Shown here in pieces: positions 1 through 12,960 of a stretch of 64,000 nt of DNA. Both the position numbers and the translations under genes were made by a program. Under the pieces are notes generated by a model. That model made no database searches, had not been told where the DNA came from, and was given only the letters and a program-made list of their open reading frames with translations. Position 1 is the first letter of the stretch. Every line of letters starts with the position of its first letter. Source of the stretch: Strigops habroptila (taxonomy: Eukaryota > Chordata > Aves > Psittaciformes > Psittacidae); contig NC_044278.2 in assembly GCF_004027225.2 (NCBI RefSeq), positions 66,621,423 through 66,685,422 on the forward strand, given 5' to 3'.

Positions 1-639
1 AAACACATCTTTCCACAAATGGGTTAACTTGAGCACAGATAGTACAGAGGGTTCCAGATATTTCCAGTTAAGTCAGTTATCCATTTTGGGATTCTTGGTA
101 TACAGAGGGAGTCCTAATAATGCAGTTTTAACTGGGATGCCAAAAGTGAGCTGAAGGCGCCTGTATACTCTGATACCAAAGCTGGATTGAACTGTTGCAA
201 GACATTGGCCATATTAGGTGATCAACTCTTAGGCATCTCCATAGTGCAGAGCTTGTACTCTGAGAATGCAGCAACTCGCAGGTACTGGTCATCTACGAAC
301 AGAGCTGGTGTAGGGAAAGAAAAGACTTTTTACAGGAAGATTGTAAGGTGGAATTCAACAAACTACCCCAAGGAAAATTCTACTGAGAAAGCTTTTCCAG
401 AATTGGTTCTGGAAGGTCTGAGGACTTCTTTAAGGAGTTAATTGGAAAAGACCCTGCAGAACTAGCTGACAAACAGTTTCTATTTAAAATGAAATGCTGT
501 TTGGAAAGTAAATGTTGTTAAAAAAAAAAAATAATAAAAAAATACATGTACTGAGCCAATTCAGGAAAAGGATTTGTAAGAGTATAAAAATTACCAGACT
601 TCCTTTCTGCTCAGTTTTTATCTCAAACTGATAGTCAAA

Positions 640-720
640 CAACTTAAAAAAACCCCAAACAAACCAAACCAAATAAACAAAAAACCCCAACTAACTGAAA
701 AACCCCAACTAACTGAAAAA
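640..720. repeat. A/C-rich low-complexity tract with 18-bp tandem duplication
   Basis: An A- and C-only stretch of the AAAACCCC/AAACCAAACC type ends in two exact copies of an 18-base unit at 680-697 and 698-715 (five A, four C, then AACTAACTG). Similar A/C tracts recur at 7241-7288 and 15829-15895, and in G/T orientation at 32880-32990. Confidence 0.8.
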
Positions 721-1640
721 GCAAGTCCCAGAGCTAAACGCAATCATGAAAACTGCAAACCGCATTCTTACTCATAAACTGTAACCTGCATGCTCATTTG
801 TGGGTACATATGGCATTCTTTATATTTTTGTGTTTCTCCCTTGAAGATATGCCAGTTAAGTTTGGCTGATTTTATATAAAACGTCTCATTGGGCATAGTC
901 CTTCTGTATGAGCACACTGATCCTCAAGTTTAATGATAGAGTGTAATGTAGAGGTGGCCATTCTCATATGCTTCAGAGGTCTACAAATGTTAGCAACCAG
1001 CATTTTATAGTTAAATTATAGCTAACTACCGCCTTCTGAAACTTACAGATGTCACTGAATTTTCTTCATAAAAATCTGTATTTAATAGTATAGTTTCACT
1101 GAATTACATGATAACCAATATCTTTAAAACAATACAGGCATTTCACAACCTGTTTATAATATGTTTTAAGAAATAGTCCAGTCGGATGTAAATGGTAAAC
1201 CTCTTCAGCACCTACTATCATTTGCTTTCCTCTTCCTACACTGAATCTATGAGAGTTATCAGGACTGCATATATTATTATCCGTTACAGAGTAGTATTCT
1301 TCTGGACTTTATTTTTTTTTTTCTCCAAGGAGAAAATGACCTCACAGAAATAACCCACTCTGCTGTTACTCAGAAACCTCTTGCAAGTTCTAGTGCCAAA
1401 TATGTGAATAAGAACATCAGTGTGAGCAGAGATCTACAAATCATGGCACATTCAGATCATGCAGCTAATTTTGAGACTATCCTTTCTCTCTATAGTTTGC
1501 GTATGGTTGCAGATAGATAGACCAGGATTTGCAAGAGCAGATATGCTAATGTCTTTCTTTTGCTATGAAAACATTTACCCTCAACATTTCTGGTAAAGAA
1601 GCAGAAGCGAGTGGGAGAAGAATCATTTTTGTCTATTTTG

Positions 1641-1700
1641 AGATGTAAAGTTTAGTCTCATGTCACAAAGAGATGTAAAGTTTAGTCTCATGTCACAAAT
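1641..1700. repeat. 30-bp tandem duplication
   Basis: Two adjacent 30-base units, 1641-1670 and 1671-1700, differ only at the last base (G against T). This is a recent local duplication with no apparent function. Confidence 0.95.
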
Positions 1701-2690
1701 AAATGCTAAAACAGATGTCTATTTTGTCATGGGAGTGACAAAATTATTTTTGTATAGACACACACACCAGGCACACGATTGCTAACAAAATATTTCTAAT
1801 TTTGAATACTAAAACTGTGAATTCCAAGGAAGCTTGGACCTATTGAAGTAACTGAAACCCTTATTTATCCCTCAGCTCTCTTTGCTCCAAGAAAAGCATG
1901 GGATGAAAACACAGGAGAGAGATATGTTGGACCAAAATGTACCAGGGGACATCAGCAGTGAGGTGTTACAGCTTATAGTTGCTTTTGTAGTAAGGAGTGT
2001 ACCCTATAATTTTTCAAATAAATAATGTTTTCCTGTTTCGTTGAATTGCACAAAAATGAGGTCTGTTCTTGCATCCATGAAGTTAGTAGATTTTTCCCAT
2101 TGCTATTAACAACAACAAATTTCAGCCAAAGAGAATATTCACACAAATATTTACAGATCTGAACCTGGTAGAAACCTATAATGTGCAAAACATGTCCTTA
2201 ACCCTTTTTTCTGGAACTGTACCTATGCATAATAATAGCCTCACAGAAATAGGTACAAACTGGGCAGAAAATATTACTTCAGAAAGATAATTTCCAATAT
2301 TCTGCCCAGACTATTAAAGGTTTAAGAATCTAACACCAAGTAGATTCTTATTTTGACTGTTCTGTAAACAGAAACAGAAAATGAAAATTAAGTTCACTAG
2401 TTAAATTAGGTATTTTTATGTATAATGCTGAACAGTCTGATGAGTGGACAGGACCTGCAGGAGATTAGATGCAAGATGCAAATCTTGCAGAAGCTGCCAA
2501 GGGAACTAAGTAAAAAAAGGCAGAGATGAGTAAAGCCAAGAAGCTAAAAGATTATGTTGGGATGTCAGAGCAACATAATGAGAACATCTCAATAAAAAGC
2601 AAAGTAAGTAAATGAATCATGTTATGAGAATGCAAAAATGATCTTACATAGATATAAGGTAAAAAGAAAAGCATGATAAATTTTTAATCC

Positions 2691-2737
2691 ATTCAATTAT
2701 TTTACTTGAGAAACAAAGAAATTCAATTATTTTACTT
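2691..2737. repeat. 17-bp direct repeat, 30 bp apart
   Basis: ATTCAATTATTTTACTT occurs at 2691-2707 and again at 2721-2737, separated by 13 bases. It could be a local duplication that later diverged. It does not frame a recognisable insertion. Confidence 0.85.
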
Positions 2738-3924
2738 AAAAGAATACTCCACAACAGCCTAAGCCAAAACATGAAATATAGGTTCACTTGTTTTCGAATT
2801 ATAGAAAAAGCTTACTTGTGGTGACTTATGATCTATGACAACTCATGATCTATGAGATAATTTATACAATCCCATATTTCAGCACAAGACAGCATCCTTT
2901 ATTAGATGATAACGAACTAAATAAGGAAGTAAATACAGTATATTTAAGCATTACAAATTATCAGGGAGGAGGCAAAGGGAAAGGACAGGAAGAAGACACT
3001 CATTATGAAACAGGTTTTTTCACTTATTTTTGAAACTTTGTACCTGGCACAATTAAAGAACCCCAATGTTTTTGTGTAAACCAATGATTCAATATGACAC
3101 TTGATTTGTATTCTGTCATATTTCATTGAGCTTCCTCTCAAAACTTTATGCAAGGAACAGCTTGATATTGTGAGAAGCATATATCTTTGTATGGGAGTGT
3201 AGGAAATAATAAATATCTTGTATTGGTTCTAAGGCTGAAGAAGCCAGTCATTTCAAATAAATATAAGGGCTGTGGGCCTGATACGTAGTTTTATCCTGAT
3301 ATTTATTTTCTTTCTGTTAATTAATTTCCGTTAGCAGACTCTACTCAATGAGCTTTTGGAAGTGCCTTTGTGCAACAGACTGTTTCAGATAATTGGCACC
3401 CCAACAGGCTGCTAATGCTCTCTGTAATAAAAACTATATAGGCAAATAATCTGCAAGATTTCATAGATGCAAGCAGACAGTGGTTTTACAAATATTCACA
3501 TGCTCGATCAAAAAAAAATGATTAGTTAATGAGCTGTCCATTTTATAAATCTATCCAGCTGATGACAGTTCAGCTTTGGAGCCACTATTTTTATTTTTTA
3601 AAAATGTTTAAATTCCAGAACAGAAAAAAACAAAAAGATATTTTAACAAATTGTTGAACATAGATTTTTGCCATCATGTTCCTTTTCAGTTTAAAAATCT
3701 ACTTTTCAAAGAAATCACTTTTATGTGGCTATATACTGGCATGGGATACGAATGATCCAAAAGCCTCATCTTTAACTGTCTTTATTTCACTCTGAATGAG
3801 GCAGAACAAAGTCTTGAATAAAGTCCTCCTGAGCTAACGTATACCTCAGACCTAGCCCCCTATGACTGTGAAGGGATGAAAGTCCAGCTTTAGCTGTCTA
3901 ACTTCTAGCAGATGGATCCCCTAA

Positions 3925-3960
3925 TTTTCTTCTTTTTCTTCTTCTTTTTCTTCTTCTTCT
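3925..3960. repeat. TTC-rich polypyrimidine tract
   Basis: An uninterrupted run of T and C made of TTC and TTTTTC units. It is simple sequence that could slip or form triplex, with no other meaning visible. Confidence 0.85.
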
Positions 3961-4833
3961 AAATGTAGATGAGTGAGAGTTTGTATTTTTGTACATATAC
4001 ATTCTTAGTAAGTTTTTATACAGTAAGTCTCAGAGCTTGAGAGATATGCAAAGAATCACAGAGTCCTCTGATTTATTATGAATTCAGGGAAGTGAAAGAT
4101 GGAATTTATGCCTACAAATATTCTCTTAAGGCAGCCATATTCAGCATTAGCCCCATAATTATTTGTGCACAAGCTAGAAGAAAATTTATATATTACTTAT
4201 ACTACTTAGACAAACAAATTTGGCTCTGGCCACTTTTATGGACAATGACCATTACTGAGTATATTAGAAACTCAGAGAAATAGGTATTTTTGCCAGCTGT
4301 GGGACATAAGTAAGAAGAAACTATGAATATATTCAAAATTTACAAATTAATGTGAGGTTCATCTCCTCTTACATTTCTAAAGGCTTCAGTTTGTAAAGAA
4401 AACATCTATGACACCGTTTAGCACCTCTCACTTGGTGCTCCATGATCAAAATTAGAAATAGCTTTGCAAAGTACAAATCATTCCGACAAAAATGAATACT
4501 TTGTTTTGGTAAACTGACAAAACCAGTTGATGAGGGGAATGAAGTAGATGCGATATATTCTATTATTCTATTAAAATGTTTTATATAGTGTCAAATGAAA
4601 TTCTACTCACAAAATTCATTTAAATTGTCATGGATATGAACACTGTCACACACAATGAAAACGCTGAAGGACTGCAAACAGTGCACTGATAAATGGCAAT
4701 ATATTCAGCTGAATTTACAGCACGCAAATGAAATAATTCAGAGATAATACTAAATTCATTTGGGAGGTGTTATGAAAACCTCTAAGGAAAGAGAATTAGT
4801 AATATGCACATAAAATAGCAAAGTGTTTCACAG

Positions 4834-5100
4834 TTCCATAAACTCTAAGACCAGCAGGAACTATAATGATCATCTGACCTCCTGCATAACACAGACCATA
4901 GAATTTTAACAAGTGATTTCTATATAACTTCAGGATGAACAAGGCCCTCTATTTAAGAAATAAATCTATTCTCCATTGTAAAACTTCCCATTTCAGAGAA
5001 TTTATCATGACTCTAGGTGCATTGTTTTAATGGCTAATTATCTTTACCATTACTAAAAATAATTGCACCTTATATGAGATTCAGAATGGAGAAGTTGCAA
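4834..5100 (-). mobile_element. Ancient CR1-type LINE fragment (3' region)
   Basis: The minus-strand copy matches, from memory, the conserved 3' end of an old CR1 lineage found across turtles, crocodilians and birds. Landmarks on the plus strand are 'GATCATCTGACCTCCTGC' near 4870, 'ACACAGACCATAGAATTT' near 4892, 'CTCTAGGTGCATTGTTTTAA' near 5012 and 'ATAATTGCACCTTAT' near 5059, in the same order and spacing as in that element. It is much more diverged than the other CR1 copies in the window and has lost its octamer tail, so it probably inserted long before the bird radiation. No coding potential remains. The family is fairly sure; the subfamily name is not. Confidence 0.75.
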
Positions 5101-8100
5101 CTGAATACATTTGAGAATACATAACCTATAGCAATGGCATTAAATAAAGAGGGAATCTTGCAAAAAACTAAAATGAAAAAGCCTTTGGGATACTGAGTAG
5201 CAACTTCAATTGGAATTTGGGCTTTCCAGAGACCACAGTGAATTGTGATAAGGGCACTTTTAGCTGCAGATGTAGTAAGTCATAGACCAAATGATCTCAT
5301 TGTGATGTATACTTTGGTTGCAGTCACTGTTTGAATGCAAATTTAGGTGCTTTGGAACCAGCTACATCTACATTGCTGTTTTATATTGGACATGAGTGTG
5401 CTTTCAAAGTAGTATATCTTTCATCCCCACTTAATTCTTTTTGCTTTGCATAACGGAGCAGTATCAGAACAGACAACTGGGTTCCTTTCACATAAGTCTG
5501 GACAGGAAGATGGATTCAAACTCAAGTGTTTAGAGTCTGCATAAGCAGAGTAATTCTGAAGTTATGTTTTAGAACAAATCCATTGTGAACATCAGGTCTT
5601 CAACATCAATGGGTTTGCTGTACAGGTTAATTCCTGTTGTGGCACTCTATCAGCTAATGCAGACACTGCTGCAGAAATACTGACTCTTGGCCAGACTTCC
5701 AAGAAAAAATAAGTCTATGGATTAAACAGTGATTCATTCACTTGAGCATTATACACATAATTAGCTTTTCAGCTTGTAAAAGAAAAGAGGGGATATTGCC
5801 ATGTGAAGCTTGTGGAGGCTACATGCACTAACAATAAGGCAAGAATTACTTCAAGTGGAATCAGTGATGTAAGATGGTAAGAATGAAAGTTCAGGAGTGA
5901 TATTTCGTTTGAATGTCAATGTAAACTTTCTGACAATGAGGTGTGGTTATTTTATCAAAATGACTGCTAAGAAAAGTGTGGAGGCCAAAGTGTCTGGGTC
6001 ACTTAAAACTTGTCTGGACAAAGACACTGCAGGAAGCAATATTTAGGTGTCATGGAAACAGAGCAATTTACTCTTTAGAAAGGTTCTTTATATATGGTTG
6101 CCTTGAACACTCAGGTTAGTAATTAAATATTCATTTATTTCAACAGTGGGTGATAGGAAACTGATAAAGGAAAAAAAGGCATGAAGAGAAATTTAAGTTA
6201 TAGTAAAAGTGTAGAAGTCTAAAGCATCCATTATTGCCTTTTAGCTTTGAATATCTTAACCCCTTCCACTCTCTGCCTTTACCTTGCTCCTTCCCTCCAA
6301 AAAGTTTCTAGTCCAGAATTCAGAGCAGTTGTACTAATATATATCAGCTTGAGCCTCATTACTGTGTTATAGCACTATCCTGTGTACTACTGTCGCAAAT
6401 TATACAGGATGTCAAAAGATTTCTTTTCAGAATGGCAAACAAATCCATCTGAAAATGTGTATTGGTCAGCTGTGCTGACTGATCCACAGTAGGAGCCTGA
6501 TGCCTATCACAGATCAGCTGTGGACTACTTTCCAGAATCACATAAACTGCTACCTTACTTAACTTCACTAGCTATTCTATTCCCAGGGCCTGGAAACTTG
6601 AGCTACTTGTTTGTTGGTTATTCCTGTGCCAAATCATATGTCATACGAGAATGAAGGTGCTGGTAGTATGAGCAACCAGCTAATAGCATCACTCAAGTTG
6701 TCCACAGACATCTGGAGACTTATAACAATAAACTCCATCTGTTATTCTCAGATACTACTTCACAGAGTGATCAAGGACACTAATTGCAGCTAATAGCTAA
6801 ATAATCAGTATGGACCCTATATCTTAGCATAGAGTCCAGATACACTGATTATATCATATTTAAAATTATATTTGAAAATGAGCTGAAGCTCATGGACACA
6901 GGAAGAACTGATGTATTCTTAGAGGAAACAATAGCTGTTAGAACTACCACAAAGATAGAGATATTTTTATTAATGGTTAAGTGGCATGAAAGAATAAATA
7001 ATTTGTTCAAAAAAGTGAAAAAATGGTATATTATTTCAGAAAAAAACAAAGACTAATCTGTTGCCCACATCTTAATATATAATTGTTGCCACGAAGGAAT
7101 CTGTTCTTACTGAATTAAATCCTATTTGTTGTTTGCAAGGTGTAGAAATTATATCTAACTTCAGCACTTCTCACATGAGGTTGGGTTATATTTGATTTAC
7201 TTTTTGAGATTTATTTTGACAGTAGAAAATATTAATTCTACTAAAAAAACCCCAAAACCTACCTCAAAACCAAAACAAAACAAAAAAAAGGCTAGAGCAG
7301 TTTGGTGAAATAGTACATTCATCAAGGATATGAAATTGTCCATCTTTGGTATAGCTTTCTTGAGGATACCTTTTCAACAGCTTTTTCTTACTCAGGTTGT
7401 TGTTTTTACAGGTGAGACCATCAGTGTTTCTTCAACTTTTAAAGAATGTTGGTTCTTAAGACTAGCAGTAACAGTGAATGAGTCATGTTCCTTAATGAAC
7501 TTTGTGCTGTTCCTTGGAGAAAATAAATGCTTCCACCACTTCAGAGAGTTCTGGAGAGTCAAGGGGAAAGAAACAAGTAGCAAAACCTCCATAAATTGAA
7601 AACTGAAGTATAATTAAAAGGGCACTTTTTACAGAAGTTAGCTTCCAAACTCACAAATAATAATTAAAAAAAAACCAAAAAAAAGCCAGGGGGATAAGTA
7701 TAGAATTCAATCTGTCTTCTTTTCCTGAAAATTATCATCCATGAAGATTCTTATTGCAGAGGACAGGTCTTTGAAAGAAAAGTGTAACACATCAAGAAGC
7801 ATTTGGAAGAGCAGTACCACTGATGAGCAAAAATAGGATTATGCGGTGGTAAAGGAGATAAATGCTTCCTGACAGTGAGAATTGGAAAAAAAAAAAAAAA
7901 AAAAAAGCCTGCAAATAGAAAACTAAGTCAGAAGCCAGTTTCATGCAAGGTGGGCAGTACTGGAAAGAAAAGGAGCACTCTAAGGTACAACAGTTTTTCT
8001 TGGAACTCTGACCTCTTACCTGCTAAATTCCTAACACTTGTAGAGCTTGTGAGGATTTCCACCACAGATCTTGAATTAAAGAAAAAATGCTAAGCAGAAA

Positions 8101-8421
8101 TATAGAGGAGAAATCAGAGATAGCTTAAAATTTGCAGCAAGGTCACAACTGTGATGGTCAATTCTGTCAAGGATATTTTGACTCATCTTCACAGATTTGA
8201 TCAACCACTGCAAAGAAAGTGCAGTGAGACATAGCTTATTTCCTGATGGTATTATTATTTAAACTAGCAGGAGAATAAAAGAGATGAATTTTTTTATAGG
8301 TCACTATCCATTTTGTTCCAAGGGTTTATGTTTAGAAGGACACAAGAAAAAGGTTAAAAAAAAAAAAAAGACCTGAACTCCATCAGGGTATCATATGACC
8401 TCAGGCACTGGTGTTTTTATA
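5101..8421. other. A/T-rich DNA without a recognised gene
   Basis: No gene or identifiable transposon is seen. It holds an A/C-rich tract (7241-7288) and a 21-base A run (7886-7906). The two overlapping opposite-strand open frames at 7330-7599 (plus) and 7392-7592 (minus) are chance frames with no recognisable domain. Confidence 0.6.
7886..7906. repeat. A21 homopolymer
   Basis: Twenty-one consecutive A bases. There is no recognisable retroposed gene immediately upstream, so I do not call it the tail of a processed pseudogene. Confidence 0.85.
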
Positions 8422-8469
8422 AAGTGCTACTAAGGATCCCAGCACAAGTGCTACTAAGGATCCCAGCTC
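8422..8469. repeat. 24-bp tandem duplication
   Basis: Two adjacent 24-base units, 8422-8445 and 8446-8469, differ at one base near the end (CAC against CTC). They lie about 60 bp outside the LTR that follows and are unrelated to it. Confidence 0.95.
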
Positions 8470-8529
8470 AAGTTTCTGTCTGTGTTATGAAGTACAAGAG
8501 TAAGTGCAGAGTTCACTGCAGTTTATGGT

Positions 8530-9133
8530 TGTGAATTAACCCCAGTGGGCAGGTAAGCACAGCACAGCGCCTCCCTAGCTCCCCACCAATGGGATGGGAG
8601 GGAAAATTGAAGGGTAAAAGTGAGAAAACTCGTAGGTTGAGATAAAGATAGTTTAATAGGTAAAGCAAAAGATATGCACTCAAGCAAAGCAAAACAATGA
8701 ATTCATTCACCGCTTCCCACGGTCAGGCAGGTGTTCAGCCATCTCCAGGACAGCAGGGCTCCACCACACATAGCAGCTACTTGGGAAGGCAAACACCATA
8801 ATTCCAAATGTCTCCCCACTCTCCTTCTTCTTCCCCCCAGCTTTATATGCTAAGCATGACACCATATGGTATGGGACATCCCTCTGGTCAGTTGGGGTCG
8901 TTTGTCCCAGCTGTGTCCCAGCCGTGTCCCAGCCAACCTCTTGTGCACCCCCAGCCTGCTCACTGGTGGGGTGGTGTGAGCGGCAGAAAAAGCCTTGAAT
9001 CTGTGCAAGCGCTGCTCAGCAACAGCTAAAACATCCCTGTGTTAGCAACACCATTTTGAGCACAAATCCAAAACATAGCCCCACACCAGCTACTGTGAAG
9101 AAAGTTAACTTTATCCTAGCCAAAACCAGTACA
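8530..9133 (-). mobile_element. Solo LTR of an avian endogenous retrovirus (family A, copy 1)
   Basis: The interval matches my memory of a widespread bird LTR, in reverse orientation. On the minus strand it starts TGTACTGGTTTTGGCTAGG and ends near GGGGTTAATTCACA, giving the TG...CA ends of a retroviral LTR. A TATA box (ATATAAA on the minus strand) lies at 8842-8848, and an ATTAAA-type polyadenylation hexamer at 8652-8657. Length is about 604 bp. No gag, pol or env sequence flanks it, so it is a solo LTR left by recombination between two LTRs. The flanking five bases (ATGGT and GTGGC) agree only in part, so the target-site duplication is decayed or the left boundary is off by a few bases. It is the relative of the LTR at 21869-22452. 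Confidence 0.8.
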
Positions 9134-10710
9134 GTGGCTCAATCTTTTTAAGACTATATACAATAAAGGTAGTGCTTAAGCTTAGGAAGTAATAAACACG
9201 CTTAAACACATGTTTTACTTCAGTCTTTTTACTGTTATTCAGCTGTTTCTTACTCTCCATAAATAACTGGATATGTGCTAAACTGGATATCTACTAGACT
9301 AATTTCAGTAGGACAAGCCAGAAGTTTTCTAACATGTCTACATCTGTCCATATATAACTTTATAGGTTATAGAATATAGTCCATATATAACTTTAAGGTT
9401 ATAGAATATCAAATGTGGCAAATAAATGCAAGCATTTTGAGTCTTCATTAGAATAGACGATTTTCTGCTTAACTAGTAACAAGGGGAAAAAAAATGAAGT
9501 GTAATACTAAGGAGTTGCTGGTATGAAATAATACATGAAGTAGTGAGAGTAGAAGCAAAGAAGCCAGAACTGAATTGACTGTTAAAAATATACTATTCTT
9601 TCTAAAGTGCTAAAAAAAAGAAAGTCTGATAGAACAATTTCAAACAGTAGAAAGCCTGGGTGGGATTCATTTTACCTCATTTTAGACATCTGCCAAACTT
9701 AGGCTTCCTTTTCAGACAGTTGAAAGAAATATACATGTACAAGGCACACTTCATCTAAAGCTAAAGCAGTCCAAAAACCTCAAGTGAAGTGCTCCTTGAA
9801 AGTGCCTGTTTCTTTTACAGACTGTAAAAGGAATTCAGCTTATTTAGAGAGATTTGCATTTTGCTGAATGAACTTTCTCCTTCATAACAGCAGGATCAAT
9901 GCAAAAAATGTGACAAACCAGACACCTTTTTTTTTTTTTTTTGTAATGTTCAATAAATAAAAAACTGAAATGTTGGAAGGATAAAATTTGTATTTTATTA
10001 TTGCTTCTTGGGTTCAAATTTTCCAGCAGCTCTGGGAATGCATGCAGCTTTCAGCTAAGAAACCAAGATCAAAGAATAGGAACCCTGGTGATGTATTATT
10101 TGGATAATACTATTCATGTTTCCATTTGATCTAATAAGTATTTATATTCTTGCTGAAACAAGCTATTACCCTTTAAAATGTTGACAAAGCATGTAAACAA
10201 ACATAAACAATTATGGAAAAATTACATAGAGTGTATAACTTTACATTGCTAGCTACAATATCTGTTTTCATTTTCTATCATAATCAGAGATATTAACGTT
10301 AATTTGAAAGCTTTGACTGTATGTCTGGATTTTATTAATATTTGAAACACTAATAATTTCCAGATTTCATAATATCTGTTGATAGAAACTGTTATATGCT
10401 TATCCTGACAAACAAGTTCCTTACAGAAAAAATTCATCTGAGAAAATCTTTAATTAAGATATTTCATGAAAATAAGTTCACGTTTTGTATTGAAGAGGGG
10501 CAGTTGTGAGTCTAATTTTATTTGAAATTTGATATTTTAAAGGTGATGTTGTACTCATGAGGCATCTTGAAGGCTTGCAATATTTTTACTTTATGTATCT
10601 CTGAAACCCACAGTCAGAAGTTTTGTAAACTTCAAGGATTCATCTTAGCTGACATTAATATGAACTGCTATCACTCTCTTGGTAGAGCGTGGTGCACAAC
10701 CTGCACGTCT
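9134..10710. other. A/T-rich DNA without a recognised gene
   Basis: It holds a 33/32-bp tandem duplication (9346-9410) and a T run near 9929-9946. Nothing else can be supported. Confidence 0.6.
9346..9410. repeat. 33/32-bp tandem duplication
   Basis: Two near-identical copies, 9346-9378 and 9379-9410. The second has lost one base in the middle and differs at its last base. Confidence 0.93.
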
Positions 10711-10833
10711 CCAGCTTTCCTGTAGGGCCCTGCCTTTAGGTACTGGAAGGCTGCTATCAGGTCTCCCCGGGGCCTTCTCCAGGCTGAACAACCCCCAGTC
10801 TCTCAGTCTGTCTTCATAGGAAAGGTGATCCAG
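10711..10833 (-). mobile_element. CR1 LINE fragment (end of reverse-transcriptase ORF)
   Basis: On the plus strand the sequence runs through the CR1 antisense landmarks 'GGTACTGGAAGGCTGCTATC' near 10739, 'CCAGGCTGAACAACCCCCAG' near 10779 and 'CTCAGTCTGTCTTCATAGGA' near 10802. These encode, in antisense, the C-terminal stretch of the CR1 ORF2 protein. Both the 3' tail and the upstream part are missing, so it is an internal scrap about 120 bp long, disrupted on both sides. Confidence 0.85.
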
Positions 10834-12885
10834 TGTCAGCCTATGTCAAATGTCAACCATTTAATGGCTTTCATATTACGAAGACTGATCTTTTAACAAG
10901 AAATTTAGTAGGACCTTTTAGGAGAAATGCGAGTCTACTTGGTTTGTTTATACATTTTGCTTCTCATAGAACAAAGATGTTGATCAAGGGTAATACTTTT
11001 TTTCTCTCAGTTTAAAGCCCAAATAGAAACTAACTTCTGCCATATTTTCCTTTGCTGTGACTCACATTTGACCCGACTTCTTATCCAGCAGACCCTGTCT
11101 CAAAGGGATGGTTGTCCTAAGAGAAAAATTCAATTTACCATTAACTGTCAGGAGTCAAAAATTAGATGGAAATTTATAACATACACTTTAAACTCCCCAT
11201 ACTACTTTCTCTACACTTCATATCTTTAACGCAAACCAAAGCATATCTTGGGCAAGCCCTGCTTCCTTTTCTCCTAAAATTCCTCTCTCATGTCTTCTGA
11301 AAAACCATGCTTGGTTTCTACAAGTGCGATTCAACCTATAGCAGCTGTTTAATTTGAAACAATCAGCGACATAAACTTGCTCAGTGTGGTAAAGGATATT
11401 ATCTGAAGATTATGAAAGTTCACATAACCCTACTCTTCTTTCTGCTACTATGGCATGTGTTTTCACATTAGTCCATTCTTCCTTTTATACAGCAAAATTT
11501 ATTAGTGCAGTCAGGTTAGGTGCAAAGAAACCCTGTGAGGCTGAAGGGGTAGAATACAGACAGCAGTTATTTAAATGCCGGTCTGCAGCTGGGGAATCAT
11601 AAACTGCAGCAATTGTGAAAGTATTCAACATGGCCTAGACCACAGTGAAGGTAAATTCATCAAGCTTAAGATACTGATGCAAGCACACAGTTATCACTGA
11701 CTCAAAACATCTGCAGCTACTTGTTAAACTATAGTAACTTGACCATGACTCTGACTTTATTCTCTTTTCAGTAAAGTGCCACGATTTTATTGACAATAAA
11801 AAGTTTTTAGTGTTGCATTTTTAATATTTTATAACAATTGTATAACAAAAAGGAAATAATAAAAAAATTATTTTTTTCCATTCCTTTCTTGTGGAACTTA
11901 GATCCTCGAAATAAACTGTTTTTCATGTTCAGATTCTTAATGAAACTCTTTGAGTTTCTTTGATTTTCTTTCTTTCTCTCTTTTTTGTTTGTTTGTTTAT
12001 AAAAGTTATATTATTTTTCTTTGTGAAGGCTGTTATGTATATAATGGAGTAAAAATAATGGGTGAATATTCATCAACTAACATTCAAAACAGGATTTCTT
12101 TTTTTTTGCATAATACAAATTATTGATATTTGAAATTCAATATCTATAGTGTCTACATTTATTCCATGCTGCAAATAACTAGAGAAGAGATAATCCAATG
12201 GTTCAGGCCTTAATCTAAATTATTTCTGTTCTGCAAAAAACCATTTTTTGACAATTTGGTAAATTCATTTAGGTCAAGGAAACAAAGACATTTTTGTGCT
12301 TAACTAGGAATTCAAAGTGCAAGTTCTGTGTACAATTCTTGGGGAGAGTTTGGCACATACAAATATTGGTCAGAAGAGCAAGAACAGTGTGCATGGGAGA
12401 TGCATAAGCTTAGCAAAGGCACAAAATACAAAGGCATGTTTTAAATCTCATTTATTTTCCTGTGATTAACTGCAGATTGCAATCCTGAGTAAGATGGCCC
12501 TGTGAGACTTGTATCACCGCTATAAACCAAACAATTACTTTGGGTGTAGATATTTAACTCGTTCATTCTTTTCAAAATGAGTGTTTCCAGCTATATTTAA
12601 CAAAACACGACTTTGGCCTCAGTGGGATCAAAGTGTTGTCACATAGATATCAGAGAAGAATAAATTAGGCAAAGCTGCAGTGACTGAGAAGCACCAGTTG
12701 TAGAGGAAGAAATGAGATTCATGTATCAGGTAGAGGAAACATTCAGATATGATTCCATAAATGAGAGTTATGGACTCCCAGACCCCTAGATCCTGTGTCA
12801 AACTGCTATGATATAAAACACAGAAACTTTGTTATGACGAAGAACTGGAAAGCAGAGCTTCCATCACTCACCTAAGCTCCATAAA

Positions 12886-12960
12886 GATATGATATAGAGT
12901 GATATGATATGATATGATATGATATGATATGATATGATATGATATGATATGAAATGATAG
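12886..12960. repeat. (GATAT)n microsatellite
   Basis: Ten perfect GATAT units occupy 12901-12950, flanked by imperfect units (GATATAGAGT before, GAAATGATAG after). It is likely to be length-polymorphic. Confidence 0.97.

Larger units (their letters stand above)
1..4833. other. A/T-rich DNA without a recognised gene
   Basis: I see no host exon, RNA gene or known transposon here. The first 480 bases are a little richer in G and C and hold an 84-codon open frame at 187-441, but it matches no family I know and has no supporting splice or promoter context. Short tandem duplications (680-715, 1641-1700), a spaced direct repeat (2691-2737) and a TTC-rich tract (3925-3960) are listed separately. 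Confidence 0.6.

Noticed and set aside
187..441. 84-codon open frame as a host gene or exon
   Set aside because: No recognisable domain, no clear splice or promoter context, and a length that chance easily yields in 64 kb read in six frames.
1641..1700. CRISPR-like repeat/spacer array
   Set aside because: The direct repeats abut with no spacers and occur only twice. The genome is a vertebrate one.
7886..7906. Poly(A) tail of a processed pseudogene
   Set aside because: No recognisable coding or RNA sequence lies upstream and no target-site duplication was seen.
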